Shown here: positions 15,512 to 24,023 of the stretch, in pieces
How positions within the stretch are numbered: the first letter of the stretch is position 1
How the letters are laid out: each line of letters begins with the position of its first letter
From: Aristaeella lactis
GTDB lineage: Bacteria; Bacillota; Clostridia; Christensenellales; Aristaeellaceae
Length of the DNA stretch: 64,000 nucleotides
Assembly: GCF_018118585.1 (NCBI RefSeq)
Contig: NZ_CP069421.1
Span: forward strand, 2,294,001 to 2,358,000
Reading direction: 5' to 3'
Translations under genes and position numbers: made by a program
Notes under the pieces: model-generated
Told to the model about the DNA's origin: nothing
The model's database searches: none
The model's input: only the letters and a program-made list of their open reading frames with translations

Positions 15512-16237
15512 ATGGAAACGATCGCCGGTGAATGGTTCATGAAAGGCTGCAGGCGCACGGACAAGGACTGCCTGCATTCTCCGGAGGATCTCCTGGCCCT
15601 GGTGCAGGAGATCGGTTTTCTGCCGCTGTTTTCCAATGACATTCCCGGTTTCTCCGTGGAAGAACGTACCCCGGCGGAAGACTGGTGGGCCGGTTCCCCG
15701 GCCACGGATCCCTGGGCCTGGCGGCAGGTGCTGGCTCCGTGTGAAACCATCGCCTACGGCAAGTTCTTTGATAAGAAAGCTGGTTTTGTTTCCAAAGAGT
15801 GGTTCCCCTGCTTTGCAAACTGGCGCAGGGACGGTTATGATTATGAAGGCCTGTATGAAGACGGGAAGATGACCAGCCGCTGCAAGCGGATTCTGGACAT
15901 CCTGGAGCTGAACGAAAACGCCGAAGGCCTGGGCCTGCTTTCCTGCGAGATCAAAAGGCGCGCCGCCCTGGAGAAAGGCTTTGAAGGCGCCCTGACCGAC
16001 CTGCAGATGAAATCCTTCCTGATCATGAGCGATTTCCGGCAGCGGCGGAACAAGCGCGGCGAAAGCTACGGCTGGCACGTGGCAGAGCTGATGACCCCGG
16101 AAACCAAATGGGGCTATGACGCCGTAAACAGCTGCAGCGAAAAGCCGGAAGCTTCCCGGGACCGGATCGCGGTACAGATCCGGAAACATTTTCCCAAGGC
16201 GACGGACCGGGCACTCCGGAAAGTCCTGGGTATTTAA
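15512..16237 (+). CDS. AlkZ-related protein
   Basis: A 241-residue protein matching the AlkZ-related family: EDLLALVQEIGFLPLFSNDI, DWWAGSPATDPWAW, AYGKFFDKKAGFVSKEWFP and TDLQMKSFLIMSDFRQRRNK. AlkZ/YcaQ proteins are DNA glycosylases for crosslinks, but this shorter relative has no proven activity. The start at 15512 is supported by GGAG six nt upstream; an ATG at 15458 has no site. It is 17 bp upstream of a flavodoxin gene, so one operon. Confidence 0.78.
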   Translation: METIAGEWFMKGCRRTDKDCLHSPEDLLALVQEIGFLPLFSNDIPGFSVEERTPAEDWWAGSPATDPWAWRQVLAPCETIAYGKFFDKKAGFVSKEWFPCFANWRRDGYDYEGLYEDGKMTSRCKRILDILELNENAEGLGLLSCEIKRRAALEKGFEGALTDLQMKSFLIMSDFRQRRNKRGESYGWHVAELMTPETKWGYDAVNSCSEKPEASRDRIAVQIRKHFPKATDRALRKVLGI

Positions 16238-16254
16238 TCTGAGGAGGTTACTGA

Positions 16255-16692
16255 ATGAAAACCGCAATTGTCTATTATTCCGAACACCATGGAAACACGA
16301 AGAAACTGCTGGACGCCATCGCGGCGCAGCATGACGTTGACCTGATCAACATCACGAAGGATTCCTCCACCGACCTGGCCGGCTATGACCGGATCGGCTT
16401 TGCCTCCGGCATTTACTACAACGCCTTTGCCAAACAGCTCCTGGAGTACGCGCAGGCAAACCTTCCGGAAGGAAAGGATGTCTTCTTCATCTGCACCCAC
16501 GGCGCCCCCTCCGGCGCCTTCATGAAGTCCATCCGGGAGATCACGGAGCCCAAGCACTGCAAAGAGCTGGGCGCCTATGACTGCCGGGGCTTTGACACCT
16601 TCGGGCCTTTCAAGCTGGTAGGCGGCATCGCGAAAGGACACCCCACGGAAGAAGAGCTCCGCGGGGCCGTTGCCTTCTATGAAAAGCTGTAA
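16255..16692 (+). CDS. Flavodoxin-family protein
   Basis: A 145-residue protein starting MKTAIVYYSEHHGNTKKLLD, the FMN phosphate-binding loop (S-E-H-H-G-N-T) of flavodoxins, with a second flavin loop near THGAPSGAF. It probably binds FMN and carries electrons, or acts as a small flavin reductase. Start after GAGGAGG. Cotranscribed with the AlkZ-related gene; a terminator follows. Confidence 0.88.
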   Translation: MKTAIVYYSEHHGNTKKLLDAIAAQHDVDLINITKDSSTDLAGYDRIGFASGIYYNAFAKQLLEYAQANLPEGKDVFFICTHGAPSGAFMKSIREITEPKHCKELGAYDCRGFDTFGPFKLVGGIAKGHPTEEELRGAVAFYEKL

Positions 16693-16706
16693 ACTCAACT
16701 GAAATC

Positions 16707-16738
16707 AAAGCGGCAGTCCCTTCCGGGGCTGCCGCTTT
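16707..16738. terminator. Terminator after the flavodoxin gene
   Basis: AAAGCGGCAG (16707-16716) pairs with CTGCCGCTTT (16729-16738). The flanks suit both strands of a convergent gene pair. Confidence 0.82.
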
Positions 16739-16744
16739 CGTATA

Positions 16745-17566
16745 TTATTTGGTATGCTCCGTGAAGAAGGCGGTTTCCTTCTCCAGGGCGTCCTTCAGGG
16801 CCGTGCCATTGAAGCCGTGGCCCTGGCCGGGATAAACGATGAGTTCCGCATCCGGGAAGGTTTCCTTTGCCTTTTCGGAATACCGCAGGGGCACAATGGG
16901 ATCCCTGTCCCCGTGAAGGATCAGGACCGGGCCGGGATAGCGGGGCAGCAGGTCATACAGGTCAAAGGAAGTGGCATCCTCGTCATACTTCCGGCTGAGC
17001 TTCGCCCCCATCACATTGATGACCTCCGGAAAGGTGCCGTCCGCCCGCCGCCGGGCTTCGGAGTCATCCTGCAGCACGATGGCCGGGAACTCCAGCACCG
17101 CCGCTTTGATGTCCTCCGGCCGGGTGGAGGAGACATACGCGGAAACGAAGCCGCCCTGGCTGGCACCCCACAGGAGGATGCAGGAGAAGCGTTCGTCCCC
17201 TTTGAAGGTATCGATGACCGCGTTCAGGTCCGCGGCCTCCGTCAGCACGGACATGTCCATCATGGTGCCGCTGCTGCGGGAGTTGAATCCGCCGCCGCAG
17301 AAGTCATAGCTGTAGGCCGCGAAACCGTTCTCCACAAAATGCGCCGCTGTTGGCAGGCTGAAGCTGTGGTTTCCGCCGAAACCGTGGGACAGGATCACCA
17401 GGGGTACGGGGCCGTCCGTTTCCGGAACCTGCAGCACGCCGTAAATATCCCCGTTGGGGCCCGGGATAATGATCTCTTCCATATTGTTTCCCTCCGCATA
17501 TACAGGAACAGACAGGCACAGGACCGCCAGCAGGGCCAGGAATACCGCAAACATCCGCCGGATCAT
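16745..17566 (-). CDS. Secreted alpha/beta hydrolase (BAAT/dienelactone-hydrolase-like)
   Basis: A 273-residue protein with a signal peptide (MIRRMFAVFLALLAVLCLSV... VYA). It has oxyanion-loop motif LSHGFGGN, nucleophile GASQG, acid in HGDRDPIVP and histidine in GQGHGF. It is an extracellular serine esterase or acyl hydrolase; substrate unknown. Start MIRRMF follows AGGAGGAG, 16 bp after the ABC exporter stop, so the two are one operon. Confidence 0.88.
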   Translation of the reverse strand: MIRRMFAVFLALLAVLCLSVPVYAEGNNMEEIIIPGPNGDIYGVLQVPETDGPVPLVILSHGFGGNHSFSLPTAAHFVENGFAAYSYDFCGGGFNSRSSGTMMDMSVLTEAADLNAVIDTFKGDERFSCILLWGASQGGFVSAYVSSTRPEDIKAAVLEFPAIVLQDDSEARRRADGTFPEVINVMGAKLSRKYDEDATSFDLYDLLPRYPGPVLILHGDRDPIVPLRYSEKAKETFPDAELIVYPGQGHGFNGTALKDALEKETAFFTEHTK

Positions 17567-17582
17567 GCCGTTCTCCTCCTGT

Positions 17583-19415
17583 TTATTCAATCGCTTTACT
17601 GAACTGGGTTTCATAGAGCTCCTGATAGGTACCGCCCGCATGGACCAGGTCCTTGTGGGTGCCCCGCTCCACGATCTCGCCGTCCCGGACCACCAGGATC
17701 TCGTCCGCCGCCAGGATGGTGGACAGCCGGTGGGCAATCAGGATGGAGGTCCGCTCCTCGATCAGGGGATTGATGGCCGCCTGGATCGCCGCCTCGGAAA
17801 TGGAGTCCAGGGCGGAAGTGGCTTCGTCGAAGATCAGCAGGGCCGGATCTTTCAGCAGGGCACGGGCAATGGAGATCCGCTGTTTCTCACCGCCGGAGAG
17901 CTTCAGGCCCCGGTTGCCCACCATGGTATCCAGGCCGTCCGGCTGGTTTTTGATGAAGTCATAGATGTTTGCCTTTTGGCAGGCATCGATCATCTCCGCC
18001 TCGGTGGCGTCCGGTTTCGCGTAGAGCAGGTTCTCCCGGATGGTCCCGTTGAACAGGTAGGTCTCCTGGGTCACAACGCCCACCTCATCCCGCAGGGAAT
18101 GCAGCGTCAGGTCCCGCACGTCGGTACCGTCAAAGGTGACGCTGCCCGCCGTGGGATCCCACAGGCGGGGGATCAGGTTGACGATGGTGCTCTTGCCGCT
18201 GCCGCTGGGGCCGACGATGGCCACGCAGTCGCCGCTGCGCAGGGTGAAGTTGATGTCCTTGAGGATCATCCGCTCCCCGTCATAGGTGAAGCTGACATGG
18301 TCGAAATTGATGTCGCCCTTCGCGTTCTTCAGTTCCTTCGCGTCCGGCTTGTCGTCGATTTCGGGCTTCATGTCATAGTATTCAAAGATGCGGGTGAACA
18401 TGGCCATGGAGCGGATCCAGTCCACCTGGATGTTCAGCAGGCTGTTCACCGGGCCGTACAGGCGGCCCAGCAGGGCTACCAGCACCGTGATATCACCGAC
18501 GGTGATGGTGCTGTCGTATTTCATGATCAGGATGCCGCCCACCAGGTACAGGAGCATCGGCCCGATGGAAGTCAGGGTATGCAGGAGCATAAAGAACCAG
18601 CGGCCTGCCATCCGCTCCCGGATGTTCAGGCTGATCATCCGGCCGTTGGCTTCCTCATAGCGCTCATATTCGGACTGCTCCCGGCCGAAGAGCTTCACCA
18701 GCAGCTGGCCGCTGACGGACAGGGTCTCGTTCAGAATCCCGTTGACCTCATCGTTGCATGCCTGGGCTTCCCCGGCCAGCTTCCACCGCTTTTTGCCGGC
18801 CATCCGGGTGGGCAGGGTGAAGACCGGAACAATGGCAATGCCCACCAGGGCCAGGATCCAGCTCTTCTGAAACATGGCCACCAGGGCCACCACCAGGGTC
18901 ATGGTGTTGGACAGGATGCTGGTAAAGGTATTGGTCACCACGGATTCCACGCCGGAGATATCACTGGTCATGCGGGTGATGATATCGCCCTGGTTGGCGG
19001 ACGTGAAGAAGCGCTGGGACATCTTCTGCAGGTGCCGGTACATCTGGTTCCGCATGTCATAGGAGATATGCTGGGCGATCCAGTTGTTCAGGTATGTCTC
19101 CCCCACGCCGATCAGGCTGGAAGCCAGGGTCAGTCCCAGGGAAAGGATGATCAGCTTCACCAGGGCGGAGATGCCCGCACCGATCCAGCCGCCCATTTCC
19201 TTTCCGGTCAGCACATCGATAATGTTACCGGTGAGGATGGAGGGAAACAGGCTGCAGACCGAGGATACGGCAATGCAGACAAGCACCAGCGCCAGCTGTT
19301 TCCAGTAGGGCTTCAGGTAGGAAAAAACCCGGGTGATCAGTTCTTTGGTAATCTTCGGGGAGTTCTTTTTCTCCTCATCGGTAAGATAACTGGCCCTTCC
19401 GCGCGGACCTGCCAT
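17583..19415 (-). CDS. ABC exporter, fused membrane and ATPase domains
   Basis: A 610-residue half-transporter. It has six transmembrane helices within about residues 30-320 and a nucleotide-binding domain with Walker A GPSGSGKST, signature LSGGEKQRISIARALL and Walker B LLIFDEAT. The type-1 (MsbA/LmrA-like) fold suggests a homodimeric lipid or drug exporter. Start MAGPRGRASYL follows AGGAGGCGG. It is upstream of the secreted hydrolase. Confidence 0.93.
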   Translation of the reverse strand: MAGPRGRASYLTDEEKKNSPKITKELITRVFSYLKPYWKQLALVLVCIAVSSVCSLFPSILTGNIIDVLTGKEMGGWIGAGISALVKLIILSLGLTLASSLIGVGETYLNNWIAQHISYDMRNQMYRHLQKMSQRFFTSANQGDIITRMTSDISGVESVVTNTFTSILSNTMTLVVALVAMFQKSWILALVGIAIVPVFTLPTRMAGKKRWKLAGEAQACNDEVNGILNETLSVSGQLLVKLFGREQSEYERYEEANGRMISLNIRERMAGRWFFMLLHTLTSIGPMLLYLVGGILIMKYDSTITVGDITVLVALLGRLYGPVNSLLNIQVDWIRSMAMFTRIFEYYDMKPEIDDKPDAKELKNAKGDINFDHVSFTYDGERMILKDINFTLRSGDCVAIVGPSGSGKSTIVNLIPRLWDPTAGSVTFDGTDVRDLTLHSLRDEVGVVTQETYLFNGTIRENLLYAKPDATEAEMIDACQKANIYDFIKNQPDGLDTMVGNRGLKLSGGEKQRISIARALLKDPALLIFDEATSALDSISEAAIQAAINPLIEERTSILIAHRLSTILAADEILVVRDGEIVERGTHKDLVHAGGTYQELYETQFSKAIE

Positions 19416-19521
19416 AGCACCGCCTCCTGAGTGTTTTTCGTCTTTTTTGATAGAAACAGTATAAACGTTTGGAGTATAAAGCACAAATAGAAATGTTGAG
19501 GCACGTACAGGCTGACGAGAT

Positions 19522-19639
19522 GCTGGTAAGTGAAATATTGAGCAGCATAGCTGCTCAATGTGAAATACGCCTTCGGCGTGTGAAATATCTGCTTCGCAGA
19601 TATGAAATATAGGACTTCGTCCAATGTGATATATACTTC
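19522..19639 (+). repeat. Hairpin array 2
   Basis: Begins GCTGGTAAGTGAAATAT and ends ATGTGATATATACTTC. Hairpins: TTGAGCAGC-ATA-GCTGCTCAA, CGCC-TTC-GGCG, ATCTGC-TTC-GCAGAT and AGGAC-TTC-GTCC, joined by (A)TGTGAAATAT linkers. The lead-in GACGAGATGCTGGTAAG is also present before array 3. Confidence 0.8.
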
Positions 19640-19659
19640 AGGTCCGAAGGCAGTCAACC

Positions 19660-19958
19660 CTTGGTGTCATCTCGACCAAGGCCGCAGGCCGCGCGGGGAA
19701 CGATCCGAGTGGTGACCCGGTGGGTCATTCGCCAAAGGCGAAAATGAGGTGGAGTCCTGACGCGCGCGGTGCGCGGGACGGGGATCCCGTCCGCGGTGCG
19801 TGTGCGTTTCCTTACCGAAACAAGCAATGCGAAGTGCTCCAAACGAGCAGTGCGCCGATTGAGGTTGCGGAGAGATCTATCTCGCCCGAAGCCGTGTGAC
19901 TGCGGGACAGACGTAGTGTCATACGCAGTGTGACATTAGGTCTGTCCCTCTGTCACAC
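19660..19958. repeat. Long composite intergenic repeat
   Basis: It opens TGTCATCTCGACCAAGGCCG and closes GGAGAGATCTAT, with small hairpins between: TGACCC-GGT-GGGTCA, TTCGCC-AAA-GGCGAA, CGCGC-GGT-GCGCG and GACGGG-GAT-CCCGTC. The 65-bp inverted repeat (19894-19958) follows. Related long copies lie at 26824 and 48394. No gene in 19416-19973. Confidence 0.75.
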
Positions 19959-19973
19959 GCCATTCTTCACTTT

Positions 19974-21239
19974 TCATTCTTCATTATTCATTGCAGAAGA
20001 GGCAGCAGCCTCTTCTGCTTCTTCCTCTTCCGACTCCTCTTCCTCCCCGCACAGGCACAAACTCAGATCCGCCTGCCGGATAAACTCCTCCGTCGCCTTC
20101 AGGCAGTTCTCCAGCGCCGTGGGGTTCAGGTTCTCCGGCGTATCCAGCCGGGTGTGGTAAAACCTCTCCAGCAAATGACTCAGCCCCGTGATCCCCATGG
20201 ACCGGAACCCGCCCTGGGTGAAGGCCGCGCTGTCCGTAGATCCGCCGAAGAGCGGCACCTTGCCGGCCTTACAGGGCACTCCGGCATCCTCCGCCGCAAG
20301 GAGAAAATAGTCGCACAGATCCTCATCCGAGTCCACAGTGTTGTTCAAATCCCGGCGGTTAACCATCAGCTCCTGGGGATTGTAGATCGAGTCATAGGCA
20401 ATAATGCACGTGGGCACGTCGTTATAATCATCCTTATGCGCCTCGCACCAGGCCTTGGCGCCTTTCAGGCCCGCTTCCTCCGAACCGGTAAGGATCACGC
20501 CGACTTCCGTGTTTTCCAGGGTGATCCCGTTTTTCTCCATCTGCCTGAGCAGGGCAACGCCAATCATGCAGCCGGACAGATTGTCATTGGCGCCGTCCAC
20601 CACCCGCAGCGGATTATAGGTGATCGTCAGCAGTACAAAGAAAGGCAGGAACAGCAGGCCCCACTGCCCGGCGGATTCCGCCCAGGCAGCCCCGAAGAGG
20701 ACGCAGACGGAAACAAACAGGTAATAGAACACACCAACCGTAGCCAGCAGGCCGGGAAGCTCAAAGACGATGCCGCCGAAAAGGTAATTCAGCGGGAACT
20801 CCCAGGCCGCGTCGGTATGGCCGTTGAGGAAGATGCGCTGCTTTACCTCCCCGGCGCAGGGGCGGACCGCAGTGACGTTGGTCCCCTCCCGCGTGGGGAA
20901 CAGGGGATCCAGCACCGGCCGGTAAAGTACAAAATGGAAAACGAAGAGCAAAACACCCAGCAGTCCGAACAGGATGCTCAGCCAGGGGCTTACAAAGAAT
21001 GTCAGGCAGCAGAGGATATCACAGAAGGCGGAGAAATAGAAATAGCCGTAAAAGGCGTCCGGATGTTCCCGGAAGGATTCCACCTGCACATCCGCGCAGC
21101 CGCAGTCCTTTTCCAGCAGGCCGGCAAGGTATTCCGCAGCAGCCTTTTCCCCGGCGCTTCCCGGGGAACGCCGGCCGATCTTCCGGCAGATATGTGTGAT
21201 CTCCTCCGTGATGTAGGAAATGCTGTCCCTGGCTTCCAT
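19974..21239 (-). CDS. M28-family metallopeptidase with membrane segments
   Basis: A 421-residue protein with M28 aminopeptidase zinc ligands: NGHTDAAW, DGANDNLSG, TGSEEAG, AYDS and FYHTRLDT. Two hydrophobic stretches (about 70-105 and 165-215) suggest membrane anchoring. The C-terminus is an acidic tail, EEEESEEEEAEEAAASSA, whose last codons lie in a repeat hairpin (GCAGAAGAGGC/GCCTCTTCTGC) followed by AATGAATAATGAA. The start at 21239 follows AAAGGGGG. Confidence 0.85.
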   Translation of the reverse strand: MEARDSISYITEEITHICRKIGRRSPGSAGEKAAAEYLAGLLEKDCGCADVQVESFREHPDAFYGYFYFSAFCDILCCLTFFVSPWLSILFGLLGVLLFVFHFVLYRPVLDPLFPTREGTNVTAVRPCAGEVKQRIFLNGHTDAAWEFPLNYLFGGIVFELPGLLATVGVFYYLFVSVCVLFGAAWAESAGQWGLLFLPFFVLLTITYNPLRVVDGANDNLSGCMIGVALLRQMEKNGITLENTEVGVILTGSEEAGLKGAKAWCEAHKDDYNDVPTCIIAYDSIYNPQELMVNRRDLNNTVDSDEDLCDYFLLAAEDAGVPCKAGKVPLFGGSTDSAAFTQGGFRSMGITGLSHLLERFYHTRLDTPENLNPTALENCLKATEEFIRQADLSLCLCGEEEESEEEEAEEAAASSAMNNEE

Positions 21240-21289
21240 CCGGCAGCCCCCTTTATGATGAATTGCATGTCACGGAAGATTATAACAGA

Positions 21290-21537
21290 TAATGTAAATA
21301 ATTCACAATTCATAATTCACAATTATATATACTGACAGCAGGACGTGCTTCCCGGTGTCATCCCGACCAAGGCCGCAGGCACACGTCCAAAGGACGCATT
21401 CATTCTGCATTCTGCATTCTGCATTTGGGCGCAGCCCACTGTCCCTCTGTCACACGTCCGAAGGACGCATTCATTCTTCATTCTTCATTGCAAAAGAGGC
21501 AGCATCGCTGCCCCTTTTGCTTTTCGTCCTCTTTTGC
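21290..21537. repeat. Repeat block: AT-rich tandem units, TGTCATC repeat, 3' hairpin
   Basis: AATTCACAATTCATAATTCA-type units end in ATATATACTGACAGCA, followed by TGTCATCCCGACCAAGGCCG (21356) and AATGCAGAATGCAGAATG-type units. A hairpin GCAAAAGAGGCAGC/GCTGCCCCTTTTGC (21501-21531) follows just after the neighbouring gene's stop. No gene in 21240-21537. Confidence 0.65.
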
Positions 21538-22776
21538 TTACAGTTCCGGTACCTTTACCAGGTAATCATCCTTGGTATCCATTTGCTTCAGGTGAGTGCT
21601 TTTCTCCGCTTCATAATCGATCAGCGCCCACAATCCGCCGCTGGTCGGGATCAGAGAAGTGATGCCCAGTGTGGACGGTTTTTTCTCCTTTGCGATCCTC
21701 GGAAAGTCTTCAGGTGTTTTATTCACTTCCGTGGTGCCCAGCCAGTTTCCATCCTCATCCATCCAGAGCAGTTTGGCGTGAAAGTCCCTGTCGCTTCCTG
21801 TTGTCCATTTATCCATTTCCGTCACAAGCCTGCCGTTATACCATACCAGGCTGCCGAACCACTTCCCGGGATAACGGTCAAACGCTTCGCTGTTTGTCCA
21901 CAGGATACGTCCGCCCGGGCTGAACTTCACAAGTCTGTAGTTTGCATAATCGCTTACCCCGTCTTTGGCCACACGGCCAAATTCGCCTACCAGGGCCACG
22001 TAGCTGCCATCTTCCATCCTTATGCAGTCCAGTATCGAAGAGTCTTCCGCCTCCGTCGCTGTCAGGGGCAGTACGTTTTCCCAAAGCATACTCCCCTGGA
22101 AGTCCATCTTCAGGATCTTTGCGCAGCCATTATTGCCTCTTTCCCTTCCGGCAAACACCAGGCCATCCTCTTCCTCAAACATCCATTCCATGCCGTCAAA
22201 AGGAATACTGTCCTCTTTCCCATACCGGAGGATCGCGTTCCCTTCCCAGTCAAGAAGCTCCTCGACCTTTCCGACACCCTCCAGATAATCAAACTGCCAG
22301 ATGCAGGAAGCGCTGACCTTGTTCACCATAGCGTTGGACACGGTAAGGGATATCTCCTTCCCTGCGGGCTTTCCGTCCAGGGTAAAGAATACCAGTTTCC
22401 TTTCTTCGCAGGTCTGGTACGGAGAGTTTTCAAACACCACGCCCAGGGTCCCGTCCTTCAGCAGCGCCGTCCAGGTGAAACTGCAGCATCCTTCCGACGG
22501 GTCGATATAATCCCAGGAAACTGTCATATCCGGATTCAGGCACAGGATCCTGGCCCGGGAATCCATATAGTTTCCCACCGTTCCTTTCCACCCGGTCAGG
22601 ATCACGCGTCCGTCCGGCAGCGTGCATTTATAGTACATGCAGTCAAAGCCTTCGCCGCTGATGTCCGCCACATCCTCCGCCAGGGCGGAGCCGGTCAGCA
22701 TCACCGCGCACAGGCACAGGAGCAATATACGGCGCAGGCACCTCAGTTTGCTCTTGATCATTCTTTTATTCATCAT
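21538..22776 (-). CDS. Secreted repeat-strand protein of unknown function (paralog 1)
   Basis: A 412-residue protein with a signal peptide (ILLLCLCAVMLTGSALA). Beta-rich repeats have W/F-containing blades such as RARILCLNPDMTVSWDYIDP and KILKMDFQGSMLWENVLP, reminiscent of beta-propellers. No catalytic motif seen. It is 20 bp downstream of a paralog, last of four genes led by an ECF sigma factor, so probably induced by that sigma factor. Start follows AAAAGGAGA. Confidence 0.78.
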   Translation of the reverse strand: MMNKRMIKSKLRCLRRILLLCLCAVMLTGSALAEDVADISGEGFDCMYYKCTLPDGRVILTGWKGTVGNYMDSRARILCLNPDMTVSWDYIDPSEGCCSFTWTALLKDGTLGVVFENSPYQTCEERKLVFFTLDGKPAGKEISLTVSNAMVNKVSASCIWQFDYLEGVGKVEELLDWEGNAILRYGKEDSIPFDGMEWMFEEEDGLVFAGRERGNNGCAKILKMDFQGSMLWENVLPLTATEAEDSSILDCIRMEDGSYVALVGEFGRVAKDGVSDYANYRLVKFSPGGRILWTNSEAFDRYPGKWFGSLVWYNGRLVTEMDKWTTGSDRDFHAKLLWMDEDGNWLGTTEVNKTPEDFPRIAKEKKPSTLGITSLIPTSGGLWALIDYEAEKSTHLKQMDTKDDYLVKVPEL

Positions 22777-22796
22777 CCGTTCTCCTTTTATTCAGC

Positions 22797-24023
22797 TCAC
22801 AGTTCCGGGATCCGGATCAGCACCGTATCCACGCTGGCCATCTGCTTCTCATGGTTGTCGCTGTCATTGTCACTCATGCAGTCAGTCCACAGCTCATTTC
22901 CCATGACAAACAGGCTGCCGCAGAAGAGTGATGCCTTTTTGCTCTTTTCCAGCCGGGGAAGCTCCTCCTTCCGGACAGAGAGTTCCGTGATGCCCAGTTC
23001 GTTCCCGTCCGCGTCAAACCACATATACCGGATGGGAATATCCAGGGAAGCGAACCGCTCCCTGTCTTCGCACTCCAGCACATACTTCCCGTCATATTCG
23101 ATCAGGTCAGGGAACATGGAATCCGGCTGCCGGTCAAAGCTTTCCACATTCTGCCAGAGAATCCGCCCGGTGGAACTGAACTTCACCAGGGCAGTCTTCC
23201 ACCGGCCGCTGCTCATATCCAGCGGCCTTTCCATCAGCACGGCCAGGTATCCGCCGTCAGAGGTTTTCATGCCGCAGTGCAGCATGGCACCCCCGTTTGC
23301 ATCGGTCAGGAAGGGTACAACGGTCTCCCAGACCGTGTTTCCCTGCCAGTCAAGCTTTATGATCTTCCCGGCGCCGTTCTTCCCGTTTTCATAGCCGATC
23401 AGGACTACCCCGTCCTCTTCCTCAATGGTCCGGTCCGTCAGGAACGCACTGTTTCCCTCCGTCCGGAACAGTACGTTTCCGTCCCAGTCGCTGAATTCCC
23501 GGTATTCCTTATCCCAGTCCTCTGCTTCGTGGGTAACGTAATACGTAATCATGCCGTAATCGCTTATGCCGTATCTGAAAAAGCCTTCCTTCGTTTCCTT
23601 CTCCTCCAGCGGGATCTCCCTGCCGGTGAGCTGGCCGTCCTGGGTAAAGAACACCAGTTTATCCTCCGCCAGGGTCTGATACGGTGAGTTGGTCAGCCTC
23701 ACACAGAGGGTTCCGTCCTTCATCAGGACAACGCCGTGGGCTCCCCAGCTTCCTTCCGCCGGATGGATATATTCCCAGGAAACCGTCCTGTCCGGGTTCA
23801 GGCACAGGAGCCTGGCCCTGCTGTTCATATAGTTTCCCGGCTCTCCGTGCTTACCGGTGAAAACGAGGCGGCCGTCCGGCAGCGTCAGCGCGTACTCCAT
23901 ACTGTCATAGCCTTCGCTGCTGATATCCAGCACCTCATTGGCTGCCAGGGCTGAACCTGTGAACAGCGCCATGCACAGGCACAGGAGCAGGATGTTCTTC
24001 AGGATCTTTCTCATTTTTTCCAT
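22797..24023 (-). CDS. Secreted repeat-strand protein of unknown function (paralog 2)
   Basis: A 408-residue paralog of the next gene. Both share DISSEGYDSM/DISGEGFDCM after the signal peptide, RARLLCLNPDRTVSWEYIHP, and C-terminal VLIRIPEL/YLVKVPEL. The signal peptide is followed by propeller-like repeats. The start MEKMRK at 24023 lies 13 bp inside the upstream gene, with GGAGG nine nt before it, so translation is coupled. Confidence 0.78.
   Translation of the reverse strand: MEKMRKILKNILLLCLCMALFTGSALAANEVLDISSEGYDSMEYALTLPDGRLVFTGKHGEPGNYMNSRARLLCLNPDRTVSWEYIHPAEGSWGAHGVVLMKDGTLCVRLTNSPYQTLAEDKLVFFTQDGQLTGREIPLEEKETKEGFFRYGISDYGMITYYVTHEAEDWDKEYREFSDWDGNVLFRTEGNSAFLTDRTIEEEDGVVLIGYENGKNGAGKIIKLDWQGNTVWETVVPFLTDANGGAMLHCGMKTSDGGYLAVLMERPLDMSSGRWKTALVKFSSTGRILWQNVESFDRQPDSMFPDLIEYDGKYVLECEDRERFASLDIPIRYMWFDADGNELGITELSVRKEELPRLEKSKKASLFCGSLFVMGNELWTDCMSDNDSDNHEKQMASVDTVLIRIPEL

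Noticed and set aside
17454-19430. 658-codon plus-strand frame across the ABC exporter
   Set aside because: Antisense of a clear ABC transporter; low-complexity His/Gln/Gly composition is a shadow effect.
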